The position numbers and the translations under genes are program-made. From Heyndrickxia sp050281185 (GTDB lineage Bacteria; Bacillota; Bacilli; Bacillales; Bacillaceae_C), in contig NZ_JBNNWS010000011.1 in assembly GCF_050281185.1 (NCBI RefSeq), forward strand, positions 1 to 64,000: 64,000 nt of DNA, read 5' to 3'. Positions 1 to 7,555 of the stretch are shown here, piece after piece. The notes under the pieces were generated by a model. The model saw nothing but the letters and a program-made list of their open reading frames with translations. It ran no database searches and was not told where the DNA came from. Numbering within the stretch: position 1 is the first letter of the stretch; each line of letters starts with the position of its first letter.

Positions 1-258
1 CCAGAAACATGTAGGATTTCAGGGATTATAGATTTTGGTGGTTCTGGTTTAGGAGACCCAGCATATGATTTTGCTGGAATACTCTCCAGCTATGGTAGAG
101 ATTTTTTTGATATGTGTATTAACCTGTATCCTAACGGTGATGAAATATCTGAACGAGTAAATTTTTATAAAAGTACATTTGCTTTACAAGAAGCATTGCA
201 CGGAATTGAGAATGACGATAGGCAGGCTTTTGAAAGTGGGATTAAAGATTATAGATAA
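1..258 (+). CDS. Phosphotransferase, C-terminal fragment (APH/choline kinase fold)
   Basis: Only the last 85 codons are in the window; the gene starts upstream. The fragment carries IIDFGGSGLGDPAYDFA near its start, the metal-binding Asp motif of aminoglycoside phosphotransferase (APH) and related small-molecule kinases, followed by the usual helical C-terminus. Such enzymes transfer a phosphate from ATP to an aminoglycoside, macrolide or metabolite hydroxyl; substrate cannot be judged without the N-terminal half. The frame is open from base 1 and ends in TAA at 256-258. Family assignment is fairly safe from the motif, the substrate is unknown. Confidence 0.7.
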   Translation, partial: PETCRISGIIDFGGSGLGDPAYDFAGILSSYGRDFFDMCINLYPNGDEISERVNFYKSTFALQEALHGIENDDRQAFESGIKDYR

Positions 259-388
259 ATTGCTTGTTCCTCTATAGTGGGCTATAGTTTAGTAAAAAGT
301 TATAGCTGCAGCTCTTTATCTTGTTACACTAAAGGGCAGATCGTTTACAATAAAATCTTTTATATATATCTAATAGGAGGTCATGATT

Positions 389-739
389 ATGAAAATTAAA
401 GGTTTCGGTGGGGTTTTTTGGAGAACAAAAGATGTTGTTTCATTAAAAAATTGGTATAAAGAAACACTAGGTATATCGATGGAAGAGTGGAATGGTGCTA
501 TCATCAAGCCAGATGCTGACAATGAAACAATCTTTTCTTTGTTTAAAGAAGATAGTGATTATTTTCCAGAAGAACAATCTGTGATGCTGAATTTTCAAGT
601 AGAAAATATCGAAGCTTGGATGGAACATTTCAATAATATTGGAATACCACTTTTAAAACAACCTGAAAAAAGCGAATTTGGAACATTTATTTGGATTTCT
701 GATCCAGAAGGTAGATGGATTGAAATATGGGAGAAATAA
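389..739 (+). CDS. VOC (glyoxalase/bleomycin resistance) family protein
   Basis: A single vicinal-oxygen-chelate domain of 116 residues: N-terminal GGVFWRTKD and KNWYKETLG, and C-terminal GTFIWISDPEGRWIEIWE, the typical beta-strand carrying the last metal-ligand Glu. VOC proteins are small metal-dependent lyases, dioxygenases or drug-binding proteins, usually dimeric and cytosolic. An in-frame ATG lies six bases upstream at 383, but GGAGG at 376-380 is correctly spaced (8 nt) only for ATG 389. The gene stands alone. Substrate unknown. Confidence 0.8.
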   Translation: MKIKGFGGVFWRTKDVVSLKNWYKETLGISMEEWNGAIIKPDADNETIFSLFKEDSDYFPEEQSVMLNFQVENIEAWMEHFNNIGIPLLKQPEKSEFGTFIWISDPEGRWIEIWEK

Positions 740-930
740 TCTTGAATTTACAGCTTATAGAAGTAACGGATCCATCCTTTAAAACATGGAATCATATTTT
801 CTTATTAAAGTAAACCAGCTGTTTAGTTTTAAGGATTTAAAATGTTTTAACTTAATCTATTGAATAAATAAAAAAAAGGAACTTATATACTTAATGATAG
901 GAGAATCAAACAAGTACATTGAAATAATAA

Positions 931-960
931 TTGACTGGACACTGTTTGGTGTCATATAAT
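931..960 (+). promoter_or_regulatory. Sigma-A-type promoter of the ArsR/SRPBCC operon
   Basis: TTGACT at 931-936 and TATAAT at 955-960 are separated by 18 bases. This is the best vegetative promoter upstream of the ArsR gene, but it lies more than 230 bases from the start codon because a dispersed repeat (1044-1176) occupies the leader. Confidence 0.6.
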
Positions 961-979
961 AATGACACTAATTGGTGTC
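938..979 (+). promoter_or_regulatory. Twin palindromic operators, probably for the ArsR-type regulator
   Basis: Two copies of GACAC-N6-GTGTC occur at 938-953 and 964-979, 26 bp apart. The first lies between the -35 and -10 hexamers and the second just downstream of the -10. That placement fits direct repression by a dimeric winged-helix regulator, most simply the ArsR-family protein encoded downstream. The repeats are seen directly; the regulator is inferred. Confidence 0.55.
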
Positions 980-1043
980 CAATTAAAAGGGTAATAAAGT
1001 ATATATTTTTTATTAAATAAATTGTTTAACCCATGTAGGATCT

Positions 1044-1176
1044 GTCTAGCGCAAGCAGCCATCGGCTATCGTATTTCTACGTCAACATCAGCTCGTGAAC
1101 TACCTCGCTGTGTTTCCTTTGTCTCAGTCGAAGACTACGAAATCCGTACGCTAGACCTGGCGCTTGCGCTTTTCTT
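1044..1176 (+). repeat. Dispersed repeat, copy 1 (133 bp)
   Basis: Begins GTCTAGCGC and ends GCGCTTTTCTT. It shares long blocks with 2061-2213 and 51597-51776, for example CCTCGCTGTGTTTCCTTT and CAGTCGAAGACTACGAAATC. Internal arms (GGCTA..ATTTC and GAAATCCGTACGCTAG) are complementary, so the transcript could form a long hairpin. It sits in the untranslated leader of the ArsR operon. Confidence 0.8.
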
Positions 1177-1193
1177 GTAAGGGGGGGGTGATT

Positions 1194-1517
1194 TTGAGCG
1201 AGAAAAAACAAGAGCGCGATGTATATGTAGCTATCGCTGACCCAACAAGGCGTAAATTGCTACGTTTGTTGGCAGATGCAGAAGAGTTACCTCTACACGA
1301 ACTAACCGCTCAATTTCAAATGGGTCGTACTGCTGTTTCTAAACATTTGGCTATCCTAAAGGAAGCTGGTCTAGTTGTTGACCATAAATTTGGTAGAGAA
1401 ACAAGGTATCGACTAAATGCAGCTCCCCTACAGGAAATTAAAGATTGGGTATCCTTTTACGAAAAATTTTGGATGGAAAAAGTGGCACTTTTAAAAATTT
1501 TATTAGAGGAGGAATAA
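1194..1517 (+). CDS. ArsR-family winged-helix repressor
   Basis: A 107-residue single-domain regulator. ADPTRRKLLRLL is the hallmark opening of ArsR/SmtB helix 1-2, and GRTAVSKHLAILKEAGLV is the recognition helix-turn-helix. I see no Cys-rich metal site, so this is more likely a non-metal ArsR of the kind paired with SRPBCC proteins. TTG at 1194 is preferred: the G-run at 1181-1188 is at the right distance, while TTG 1164 lies inside the dispersed repeat. Three bases separate its stop from the SRPBCC gene, so the two are co-transcribed, probably under autorepression via the operators at 938-979. Confidence 0.85.
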   Translation: MSEKKQERDVYVAIADPTRRKLLRLLADAEELPLHELTAQFQMGRTAVSKHLAILKEAGLVVDHKFGRETRYRLNAAPLQEIKDWVSFYEKFWMEKVALLKILLEEE

Positions 1518-1520
1518 ATA

Positions 1521-1910
1521 ATGGCAGAAATTTCATTGGATTTTCAAATTAATAGTTCGATCAATAATGTGTGGAATGCATTAACAGATTCGGATAATCT
1601 TGCAAAATGGATAATGGAAAATAACTTTAAACCAGTCGTAGGGCAAAAATATCAATTCCAAAATGAGCAGTGGAATTTAATTGTAGATTGTGAAGTATTA
1701 GTAGTGGAAGAGCCTTATAAGTTATCTTACACATGGGTAGGTGGTCCGATAAATACTGTAGTCACATGGACGCTGAAAGAAGAGGATGGAACAACCTACT
1801 TACATCTTGAACAAACAGGATTTGAAAAAGAAGATCAGGCGTTCAATGGTGCGAAATATGGTTGGGCTAATATGGTCGAAGAACTTAAAAAAGTTGTAGA
1901 GGAAATATAA
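1521..1910 (+). CDS. SRPBCC domain protein (AHSA1-like)
   Basis: A 129-residue START/Bet v1-type ligand-binding fold: the N-terminus (ISLDFQINSSINNVWNALTD) and SDNLAKWIM are diagnostic of the AHSA1/SRPBCC family, and the C-terminal helix GWANMVEELKKVVEE completes it. These small cytosolic proteins bind hydrophobic ligands or act as cochaperone-like factors. Pairing with an ArsR regulator is a recurrent arrangement in Bacillus; the ligand of either protein is not known from sequence. GAGGAGG overlaps the end of the ArsR gene and gives a clear ATG start. Confidence 0.85.
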   Translation: MAEISLDFQINSSINNVWNALTDSDNLAKWIMENNFKPVVGQKYQFQNEQWNLIVDCEVLVVEEPYKLSYTWVGGPINTVVTWTLKEEDGTTYLHLEQTGFEKEDQAFNGAKYGWANMVEELKKVVEEI

Positions 1911-1958
1911 GATCAAACCTCTGAAGTGAGTGTTTTTAGTAATAAGCAAACGAATAAG

Positions 1959-2002
1959 AAAAAGCAAACGGCTTGGTTTAGGACTGAGCCTTTTGCTTTT
2001 TT
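1959..2002 (+). terminator. Intrinsic terminator of the ArsR/SRPBCC operon
   Basis: AAAAGCAAA-C-GGCT pairs with AGCC-TTTTGCTTTT and is followed by T residues. Confidence 0.75.
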
Positions 2003-2060
2003 AAAAGATAAGAATGTATGTGTTTTGTATCAACTAGATAATTTCAAAAGTTTAGACTCT

Positions 2061-2213
2061 GTCTAGCTTCAGCGCCTATCGGCTAGCGGATTTCTCCGTC
2101 TCCTCCCTACGATAAGTCAACATCAGTTCGAGAATTACCTCGCTGTGTTTCCTTTATCTCAGTCGAAGACTACGAAATCCGTACGCCGATGAGCAAGGCG
2201 CTTGCGCATTTCT
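2061..2213 (+). repeat. Dispersed repeat, copy 2 (153 bp)
   Basis: Begins GTCTAGCTTCAGCGCC and ends near GCGCATTTCT. It is a direct repeat of copy 1, so the two flank the ArsR/SRPBCC genes. The first 60 bases are almost the same as copy 3 at 51597-51776 (shared CGGATTTCTCCGTCTCC, then CCCTACGATAAGTCAACATC). Confidence 0.85.
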
Positions 2214-2259
2214 AACTAACATGGCAATACTAGATTTAGAGAATGGAGTGGATATCAAT

Positions 2260-5200
2260 ATGAAAATAAATCAATTAATTGCCAACAATATTAACCGTTT
2301 AGATACCGTCTTGCCGGAAGATCAATCGCTTGGAATTGCTGGTTTGTCCGGATCCGGCAAAACCACATTTTGTCAAACCATTGGGGAAGAATCCAAGAAG
2401 CGTCTCGTTTCCTTATTGCCTAAGGCTGAATATCAGTATTTGTTTTCTAATATAATGGAAACGAATTTTAGTGCCATAAAGATGGAAGAAATTCCTTTAG
2501 TTCTTTTTCTAGGAAAATCATCGATTTCTTCTAATCCGCGTTCAACGATTGGCACCCATACCGGCGTTTTTAAAGAGCTCCGTGTGCGACTTGCAGATGA
2601 ATTTCATCTTTCACCAGAAGTTTTTTCCTTTAATAATGCATTAGGTTGGTGTCCTGGATGTAAAGGACGCGGCACGACCAAAAATGTCGAATGTAAAAAG
2701 TGTAGGGGTAGGCGTTATAATCCGGAAGTTGAGGAATATAAGCTAGAATTATGGAATCAACCACACAGTATTTCTGATATCAATAATTTAAGCGTTGAAG
2801 CGATTTATTCCCTTTCAGAGGAACTAAATATAAGTGAAGCGAAACAACTTATTCTTAAAAACATAATCAATATGAAAATTGGATACTTAACATTAAATCG
2901 GATCATGGGTACATTGTCAGGAGGGGAATTAACAAGGCTTTATTTGGCAGAATTCATGGCAGCCAGTGAAAATACCGTCATTATTATTGATGAAATCTCC
3001 GTCGGTCTTGATCACCAAACATTATTGAAAATTTTAGAAGAGATTAAACAATTAGGCTATAAGAATCAAATTTGGCTCATTGATCATTCTGATACGGTAC
3101 TCGATGCAACGGATGAGCAATTGTTCTTTGGACCAGGCAGTGGTAAATATGGCGGAAAGATTGTTGAAGAATCACCTCGTCCAAAACCTGTTTTCTGGGA
3201 AAGAAATGAGACAATGCCAACAGAATACTATCAATTTCATGATCTTTACTGTCGTAACATTCAAATGGATGAAATTCAGATTCCCAAAAATAGACTTATA
3301 ACCGTTACAGGTGAGTCTGGATGTGGTAAATCTACACTTGTCAATGAATGTATTACCAAAGATTTTCTAAAGCGATATCCAAAAGATAAATTGGTTTTGG
3401 TAGGTCAAGATCGGAATCAATCGATTACCAGTCGGTCAACTGTTGCGACTTTTCTTGATATTAAAAAGAAACTCACAAAATACAGTGAAGATATTGATGA
3501 TATTTTTCAGCGCTCGATTGAAGATATTATTGAGGAACTCCCCAATGAAGACATCGCTCATAAACGTTTGAGTCTGTTAATCAAACTGGGACTCGGTTAT
3601 TTGACGCTGGAAAGAAAAACACAATCCTTATCGACAGGTGAATTTCAATGTGTTCATTTAGTTTCGGAGCTGTTTGCTAACTCAAGAAACCCTCATACGC
3701 TTTTTATTTTTGACGAGCCTTCAAAAGGTTTATCACAAAATATTTTAAACCAATTCATTGATAGTGTGAGGGGTATTCTGCAAGATGAATCCATCTCCAT
3801 CATTATGATTGAACATAATGCATATATGATGGAAAGCTCTGATTTTATCATTGATTTTGGGAAAAGACAGCTGGAACCTGTTCAACATCTTAATGTTGTC
3901 AGTCACGATGATTATTTTTCTCAAAATAATAATATAAATAGAGTTACTCCAGTGCATATTTCATCAACACTAAAATCAAAGAATGGCATTAACTACTTAA
4001 AAGAAAATCATATTAGCTATTTTAAAAATGCAGAAAACGTCTATAAGGGCGGCATCTTAAAAAGCTTATCATCAATGGCCCGTTTGATTTATGGTGAATT
4101 CGAATCTGATACAATCGCGCCTGTCATCGCCATCGATCTTGAAAGACACTTGTATAGTCAATACAGTTTTCTGTATGAAATTGGGGGACTGATCAACCAT
4201 ATTGTGGCTGCTCATCCGACTAATAAAGATACAAGAAGCTTCGATTTCTATAATCAAGAAAATCATTGTCCATCCTGTTCTGGTCGTCGGGTGATTGGGA
4301 AATTTGATATTGATGTGGTCATTCAAGACAAAAACGTACCATTCTGGGATGGTCTACTACATCCAGATGTAATGGAAGTATTAAAATATTATCAATATCC
4401 GAAATTGCAATTCCTTTTTGATGAGATCAAGAATGAACTAGGTCAAGATATTAGTAAAAGCTATAATGAGATGACAGAAGCGGAAAAGCATACCTTTTTA
4501 TATGGTTATTGGGAAAAGTCATTTTACGATAAAGCAGGCAAGACACGGAGAAAATGGGAGGGCTTTAATAAGATCATTGGAATGTATATGGCCATTTCGA
4601 AGTCGATTATTAAAGAACAGATAAAAGAGTCCAAAGAGACGATTACCTGTCCAGTCTGTCAAGGAACCGTACTAAACCACCATAAAAAACTAACATTTGG
4701 TGGCACGGATATTCGTGAGATCATTCATCAGCCTATTGATCAGGTCATAAAAACAGTAGGGATGTTACCAGAACTGGAAAAATTAAAAGCAATTGTTGGC
4801 GGCGATATGACCTTGACGGAAGATATCTCTCTGTTGCCTAGGGAAACACAAGTCGCGCTGAAAATGCTAGAACTGGAACTAGCAAGCTTTGCTGGATATG
4901 AAATGGTTTTACAAAATGTCCTACCATTCTGGAACAAAATTAAGGACAATATCGAAGCAATAAGCAGCAAAAATCTGATAACAATCTGTGATTTTGCCAA
5001 TATTGACGAAACTAGAGAAACCATTATTGATAAGTATTTTACCAATGGGAAATATAAAAAACTAACTTATGTTTATGAAGCGTTTGGTTACAAAAAAATT
5101 GTTACCCAAATTAATAAGATTAAGGCAAGTAATCCATGCCCATTCTGTAAAGGGAAGAAAGTCATTTCAGAAGACAATCTACACGATGGCGTGTTTAAAT

Positions 5201-5430
5201 TGACAATTCCATGTGTAAGTTGTTATGCAAGTGGCATCAATGATGAAGGTCGTAAGGAAATTGTCGATGGCATAGATGTACAAACATGGTTAACAGGCAA
5301 AGTAAAGGATGTTGTGGCTGAAAGCTTAAGTCGTGACGCAGTTGCAGATATTCCAATTTTTAATCGTATTCGTGAGTTGAATAAACAAGATATGATGGCG
5401 GTTTATCAATGTCTTGAGCATAATGATTAA
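2260..5430 (+). CDS. UvrA-like double-ABC ATPase with long cysteine-rich C-terminal half
   Basis: Numbering here is from an in-frame ATG at 2221; ATG 2260 is the better start (GGAGTGG at 2245-2251), giving 1056 residues. First ABC module: Walker A GLSGSGKT (41-48), UvrA-like STIGTHTGVFKELR, a CPGC..CKKC zinc finger (144-161), signature LSGGE (232-236), Walker B IIIDE (254-258). Second module: Walker A GESGCGKS (364-371), degenerate signature LSTGE (470-474), Walker B FIFDEP (495-500). UvrA itself ends soon after its second module; here about 510 further residues carry CPSC (683-686), CPVC (810-813) and a CPFC..CVSC pair (973-1001). The compact ABC half lacks room for the UvrB-binding and insertion domains, so canonical excision repair is unlikely. 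Possible roles are DNA-damage or drug-bound-DNA recognition; function unknown. Confidence 0.75.
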   Translation: MKINQLIANNINRLDTVLPEDQSLGIAGLSGSGKTTFCQTIGEESKKRLVSLLPKAEYQYLFSNIMETNFSAIKMEEIPLVLFLGKSSISSNPRSTIGTHTGVFKELRVRLADEFHLSPEVFSFNNALGWCPGCKGRGTTKNVECKKCRGRRYNPEVEEYKLELWNQPHSISDINNLSVEAIYSLSEELNISEAKQLILKNIINMKIGYLTLNRIMGTLSGGELTRLYLAEFMAASENTVIIIDEISVGLDHQTLLKILEEIKQLGYKNQIWLIDHSDTVLDATDEQLFFGPGSGKYGGKIVEESPRPKPVFWERNETMPTEYYQFHDLYCRNIQMDEIQIPKNRLITVTGESGCGKSTLVNECITKDFLKRYPKDKLVLVGQDRNQSITSRSTVATFLDIKKKLTKYSEDIDDIFQRSIEDIIEELPNEDIAHKRLSLLIKLGLGYLTLERKTQSLSTGEFQCVHLVSELFANSRNPHTLFIFDEPSKGLSQNILNQFIDSVRGILQDESISIIMIEHNAYMMESSDFIIDFGKRQLEPVQHLNVVSHDDYFSQNNNINRVTPVHISSTLKSKNGINYLKENHISYFKNAENVYKGGILKSLSSMARLIYGEFESDTIAPVIAIDLERHLYSQYSFLYEIGGLINHIVAAHPTNKDTRSFDFYNQENHCPSCSGRRVIGKFDIDVVIQDKNVPFWDGLLHPDVMEVLKYYQYPKLQFLFDEIKNELGQDISKSYNEMTEAEKHTFLYGYWEKSFYDKAGKTRRKWEGFNKIIGMYMAISKSIIKEQIKESKETITCPVCQGTVLNHHKKLTFGGTDIREIIHQPIDQVIKTVGMLPELEKLKAIVGGDMTLTEDISLLPRETQVALKMLELELASFAGYEMVLQNVLPFWNKIKDNIEAISSKNLITICDFANIDETRETIIDKYFTNGKYKKLTYVYEAFGYKKIVTQINKIKASNPCPFCKGKKVISEDNLHDGVFKLTIPCVSCYASGINDEGRKEIVDGIDVQTWLTGKVKDVVAESLSRDAVADIPIFNRIRELNKQDMMAVYQCLEHND

Positions 5431-5571
5431 AATATACTCGCATTATAGTTATCCGGCGTAAATTCAGGGATGGAGTATGTAATTGCATAGGTGATTTTAT
5501 TTAGTAGAATTCATCAGAACATTCGTTCCGAAATGTATTGTGTTACATATCTGGAGTTACGAAAAGTCCAA

Positions 5572-5606
5572 TTTCTCAATTTTAATACAGAGGAATTGGA
5601 CTTTTT
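5572..5606 (+). terminator. Intrinsic terminator after the UvrA-like gene
   Basis: AAAAGTCCAATT and AATTGGACTTTT form a 12-bp stem ending in T residues. The rest of 5431-5811 shows only AT-rich DNA with no convincing gene. Confidence 0.75.
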
Positions 5607-5811
5607 AATATTGTAATTTCCTTAACGTTGTTAATCGGCGATTTTCCCTGCCGTTCCCCTTATTAGAGCATATAGTAACTATCAAATTGCATTGGCATAT
5701 AGGCAATATTTTATTCCAAAGATTAATTTGGTTATTTTGATTGTGAATATTTGTTATAATTATCCAACAGAAAATATTGTAAATTAAGATTTAAGTCATA
5801 AGGAGGAAAGA

Positions 5812-6144
5812 ATGAAGAAGAACGTGCTGAAAATTATTTTAGGTACAATAATGACATTGGTTTTTATTTACACTACTATAAAGGTATTAAAAAAAACTGA
5901 TGAAATGAACTTTGATTTCCTCACGTGGATAGGTATTGCAGGTGTAATTATATCAATTGTAGTGACATTCAGATCTTTTAAAGCACTAGATTATATTTTC
6001 ATTACTTTACCAACATATATATTATGTTTAGTCTTTTTCATCAGTTCTGTTTTAAATCTTTCCCTTGAATTTACCTTCGCCATAATAATACTGCCAATCA
6101 TATATTTTTTTCGTATAGCCATGATAGCTTGGAATGATGATTAA
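5812..6144 (+). CDS. Small integral membrane protein, unknown
   Basis: A 110-residue protein with about four hydrophobic segments (around residues 6-24, 38-57, 61-81 and 86-104) and short charged turns (KKTDEMN after the first, WNDD at the end). No recognisable motif. AAGGAGGAAAG precedes the ATG. It stands alone between the UvrA-like gene and the pyrimidine cluster. I cannot assign a function. Confidence 0.65.
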   Translation: MKKNVLKIILGTIMTLVFIYTTIKVLKKTDEMNFDFLTWIGIAGVIISIVVTFRSFKALDYIFITLPTYILCLVFFISSVLNLSLEFTFAIIILPIIYFFRIAMIAWNDD

Positions 6145-6377
6145 AATTCTAACAATAAATGAATTATAGCTATTTAAATAAGCGAAAAATCACTATACTA
6201 ATTAAATTTTAGAAAAGAAAACACTCCTTTTGAAACATGTATAAGATGTTACACAATGAATAACAAACCATGTACATCATTTAACAAAGTGTATAGTGCA
6301 AACAAAGATAAAAAAAAGTAAAATAAACTTAAACTTCAAATTATTTTGTTAATTCCTATATATATCGGAGGTTTATA

Positions 6378-6428
6378 TTGAAATCATTTTTCGACTTTAT
6401 CTGTAAGCGCTTTCTCGTTATAGAGTAA
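6378..6428 (+). other. Possible 16-codon leader ORF before the pyrimidine cluster
   Basis: TTG at 6378 is preceded by GGAGG (6367-6371) and opens a 16-codon frame ending in TAA at 6426-6428. The frame contains the candidate CcpA site at 6402-6415. Good Shine-Dalgarno spacing is the only support; it may be chance in AT-rich DNA. Confidence 0.25.
6402..6415 (+). promoter_or_regulatory. Candidate cre (CcpA) site upstream of the pyrimidine cluster
   Basis: TGTAAGCGCTTTCT matches the Bacillus cre consensus TGWNANCGNTNWCA at 13 of 14 positions and has the palindromic AAGCGCTT core. It lies 79 bases before the first gene of the cluster, consistent with glucose repression of nitrogen/carbon scavenging. 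Function is inferred. Confidence 0.5.
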
Positions 6429-6493
6429 TAAAGTAGATAATATATTAATTTTAGTATATTACACTTTTAATTTTTTTGAGGAGGAATTTACTA

Positions 6494-7384
6494 ATGTCTG
6501 ATAACGTAAAAATTGGTCTTATTCAAGCTTCAAATGATGTGGATGGAAATCAGCCAGTTGAAGTTCATAAACAAAAAGCAATAGAAAAGCATATTAAGCT
6601 TGTTAGGGAAGCAAAGGAAAAAGGTGCACAAATAATCTGCTTACAAGAGATTTTTTATGGACCTTATTTTTGTTCCGAGCAAAATACAAAATGGTATGAT
6701 GCAGCCGAAGAAATCCCGAACGGCCCAACTACAAAACTATTTCAAGATTTAGCAAAAGAACTCGGAGTCGTAATCGTTTTACCAATTTATGAGAGAGAAG
6801 AGATTTCGACTTACTATAATTCAGCAGCAGTAATAGATGCAGATGGTTCTTATTTAGGAAAATATCGAAAACAACATATTCCACATGTAGGTGTAGGAGA
6901 AAATGGGTATGGATTTTGGGAAAAATTCTATTTTAAACCTGGGAATTTAGGCTACCCAGTGTTTGATACTGCATTTGCCAAAGTAGGAGTTTATATTTGC
7001 TATGACCGACATTTTCCTGAAGGCGCTAGATTACTAGGATTAAAAGGTGCAGAGATCGTGTTAAATCCATCTGCGACAGTGGCTGGACTTTCTGAATATT
7101 TATGGAAGCTTGAACAGCCTGCCCATGCTGTTGCAAATGGATATTATTTAGGTGCTATTAACCGGGTTGGAATAGAAAGCCCTTGGAATATGGGAGAATT
7201 TTATGGGCAATCATATCTAGTTGATCCAAGGGGGAATTTTGTTGCAATGGGAAGCAGAGATAATGATGAAGTGATCATCGGTGAAATGAACAAAAAAATG
7301 ATCAGAGAAGTTCGTGATACTTGGCAATTTTACCGTGACCGCAGACCTGAAACGTATCAAGAAATGACCGCATTATTACCATAA
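6494..7384 (+). CDS. Beta-ureidopropionase, nitrilase superfamily
   Basis: Hydrolyses N-carbamoyl-beta-alanine (or N-carbamoyl-3-aminoisobutyrate) to the beta-amino acid, CO2 and ammonia, the third step of reductive pyrimidine degradation. The carbon-nitrogen hydrolase triad is visible as Glu52 (LQEIF), Lys126 (YRKQHIPH) and Cys169 (VYICYDRHFPE); the HIPHVGVGENGYGFWEKFYF region and ending (WQFYRDRRPETY) resemble eukaryotic-type beta-alanine synthase. Length 296 residues is normal. ATG 6494 follows GAGGAGG; a TTG at 6476 overlaps that site. It is separated from preT by a divergent repeat and a terminator-like hairpin, so it may be transcribed partly on its own. Alternative: another N-carbamoyl-amino-acid amidase, but context favours this call. 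Confidence 0.85.
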   Translation: MSDNVKIGLIQASNDVDGNQPVEVHKQKAIEKHIKLVREAKEKGAQIICLQEIFYGPYFCSEQNTKWYDAAEEIPNGPTTKLFQDLAKELGVVIVLPIYEREEISTYYNSAAVIDADGSYLGKYRKQHIPHVGVGENGYGFWEKFYFKPGNLGYPVFDTAFAKVGVYICYDRHFPEGARLLGLKGAEIVLNPSATVAGLSEYLWKLEQPAHAVANGYYLGAINRVGIESPWNMGEFYGQSYLVDPRGNFVAMGSRDNDEVIIGEMNKKMIREVRDTWQFYRDRRPETYQEMTALLP

Positions 7385-7385
7385 T

Positions 7386-7465
7386 AAGAAAATCGGAAGC
7401 GCCTCGATAAGCAGCGGGTTCCTGGTTTTTAACCTTGATGGGCTGCGTGCAGGAGCTATTTAGAC
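7386..7465 (-). repeat. Divergent member of the GTCTAG...TTTTCTT repeat family
   Basis: On the minus strand it begins GTCTAAATAGCTCC and ends GCGCTTCCGATTTTCTT, resembling the two ends of the long repeats (GTCTAGCTCCAGC and GCGCTTTCGCTTTTCTT). The core is different and itself partly palindromic. It begins two bases after the stop codon of the ureidopropionase gene. Confidence 0.45.
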
Positions 7466-7486
7466 ATTAAAACAAGTATTTAGTAG

Positions 7487-7520
7487 AGGGCTTTATAACA
7501 AAGTTAGTAAAGCCCTTTTT
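7487..7520 (+). terminator. Terminator or attenuator between ureidopropionase gene and preT
   Basis: AGGGCTTTA and TAAAGCCCT form a 9-bp stem followed directly by a run of five T. It would end transcripts from the first gene or reduce read-through into preT. Confidence 0.65.
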
Positions 7521-7555
7521 AGATAATATGCGTTTGGTTAAGGAGGCTGTTTAGT

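Noticed and set aside
7534..7541. TTGGTTAA core resembling a B. subtilis PucR box before preT
   Set aside because: It overlaps the ribosome binding site of preT and the flanking positions do not match the box; no second copy was found before the other cluster genes.
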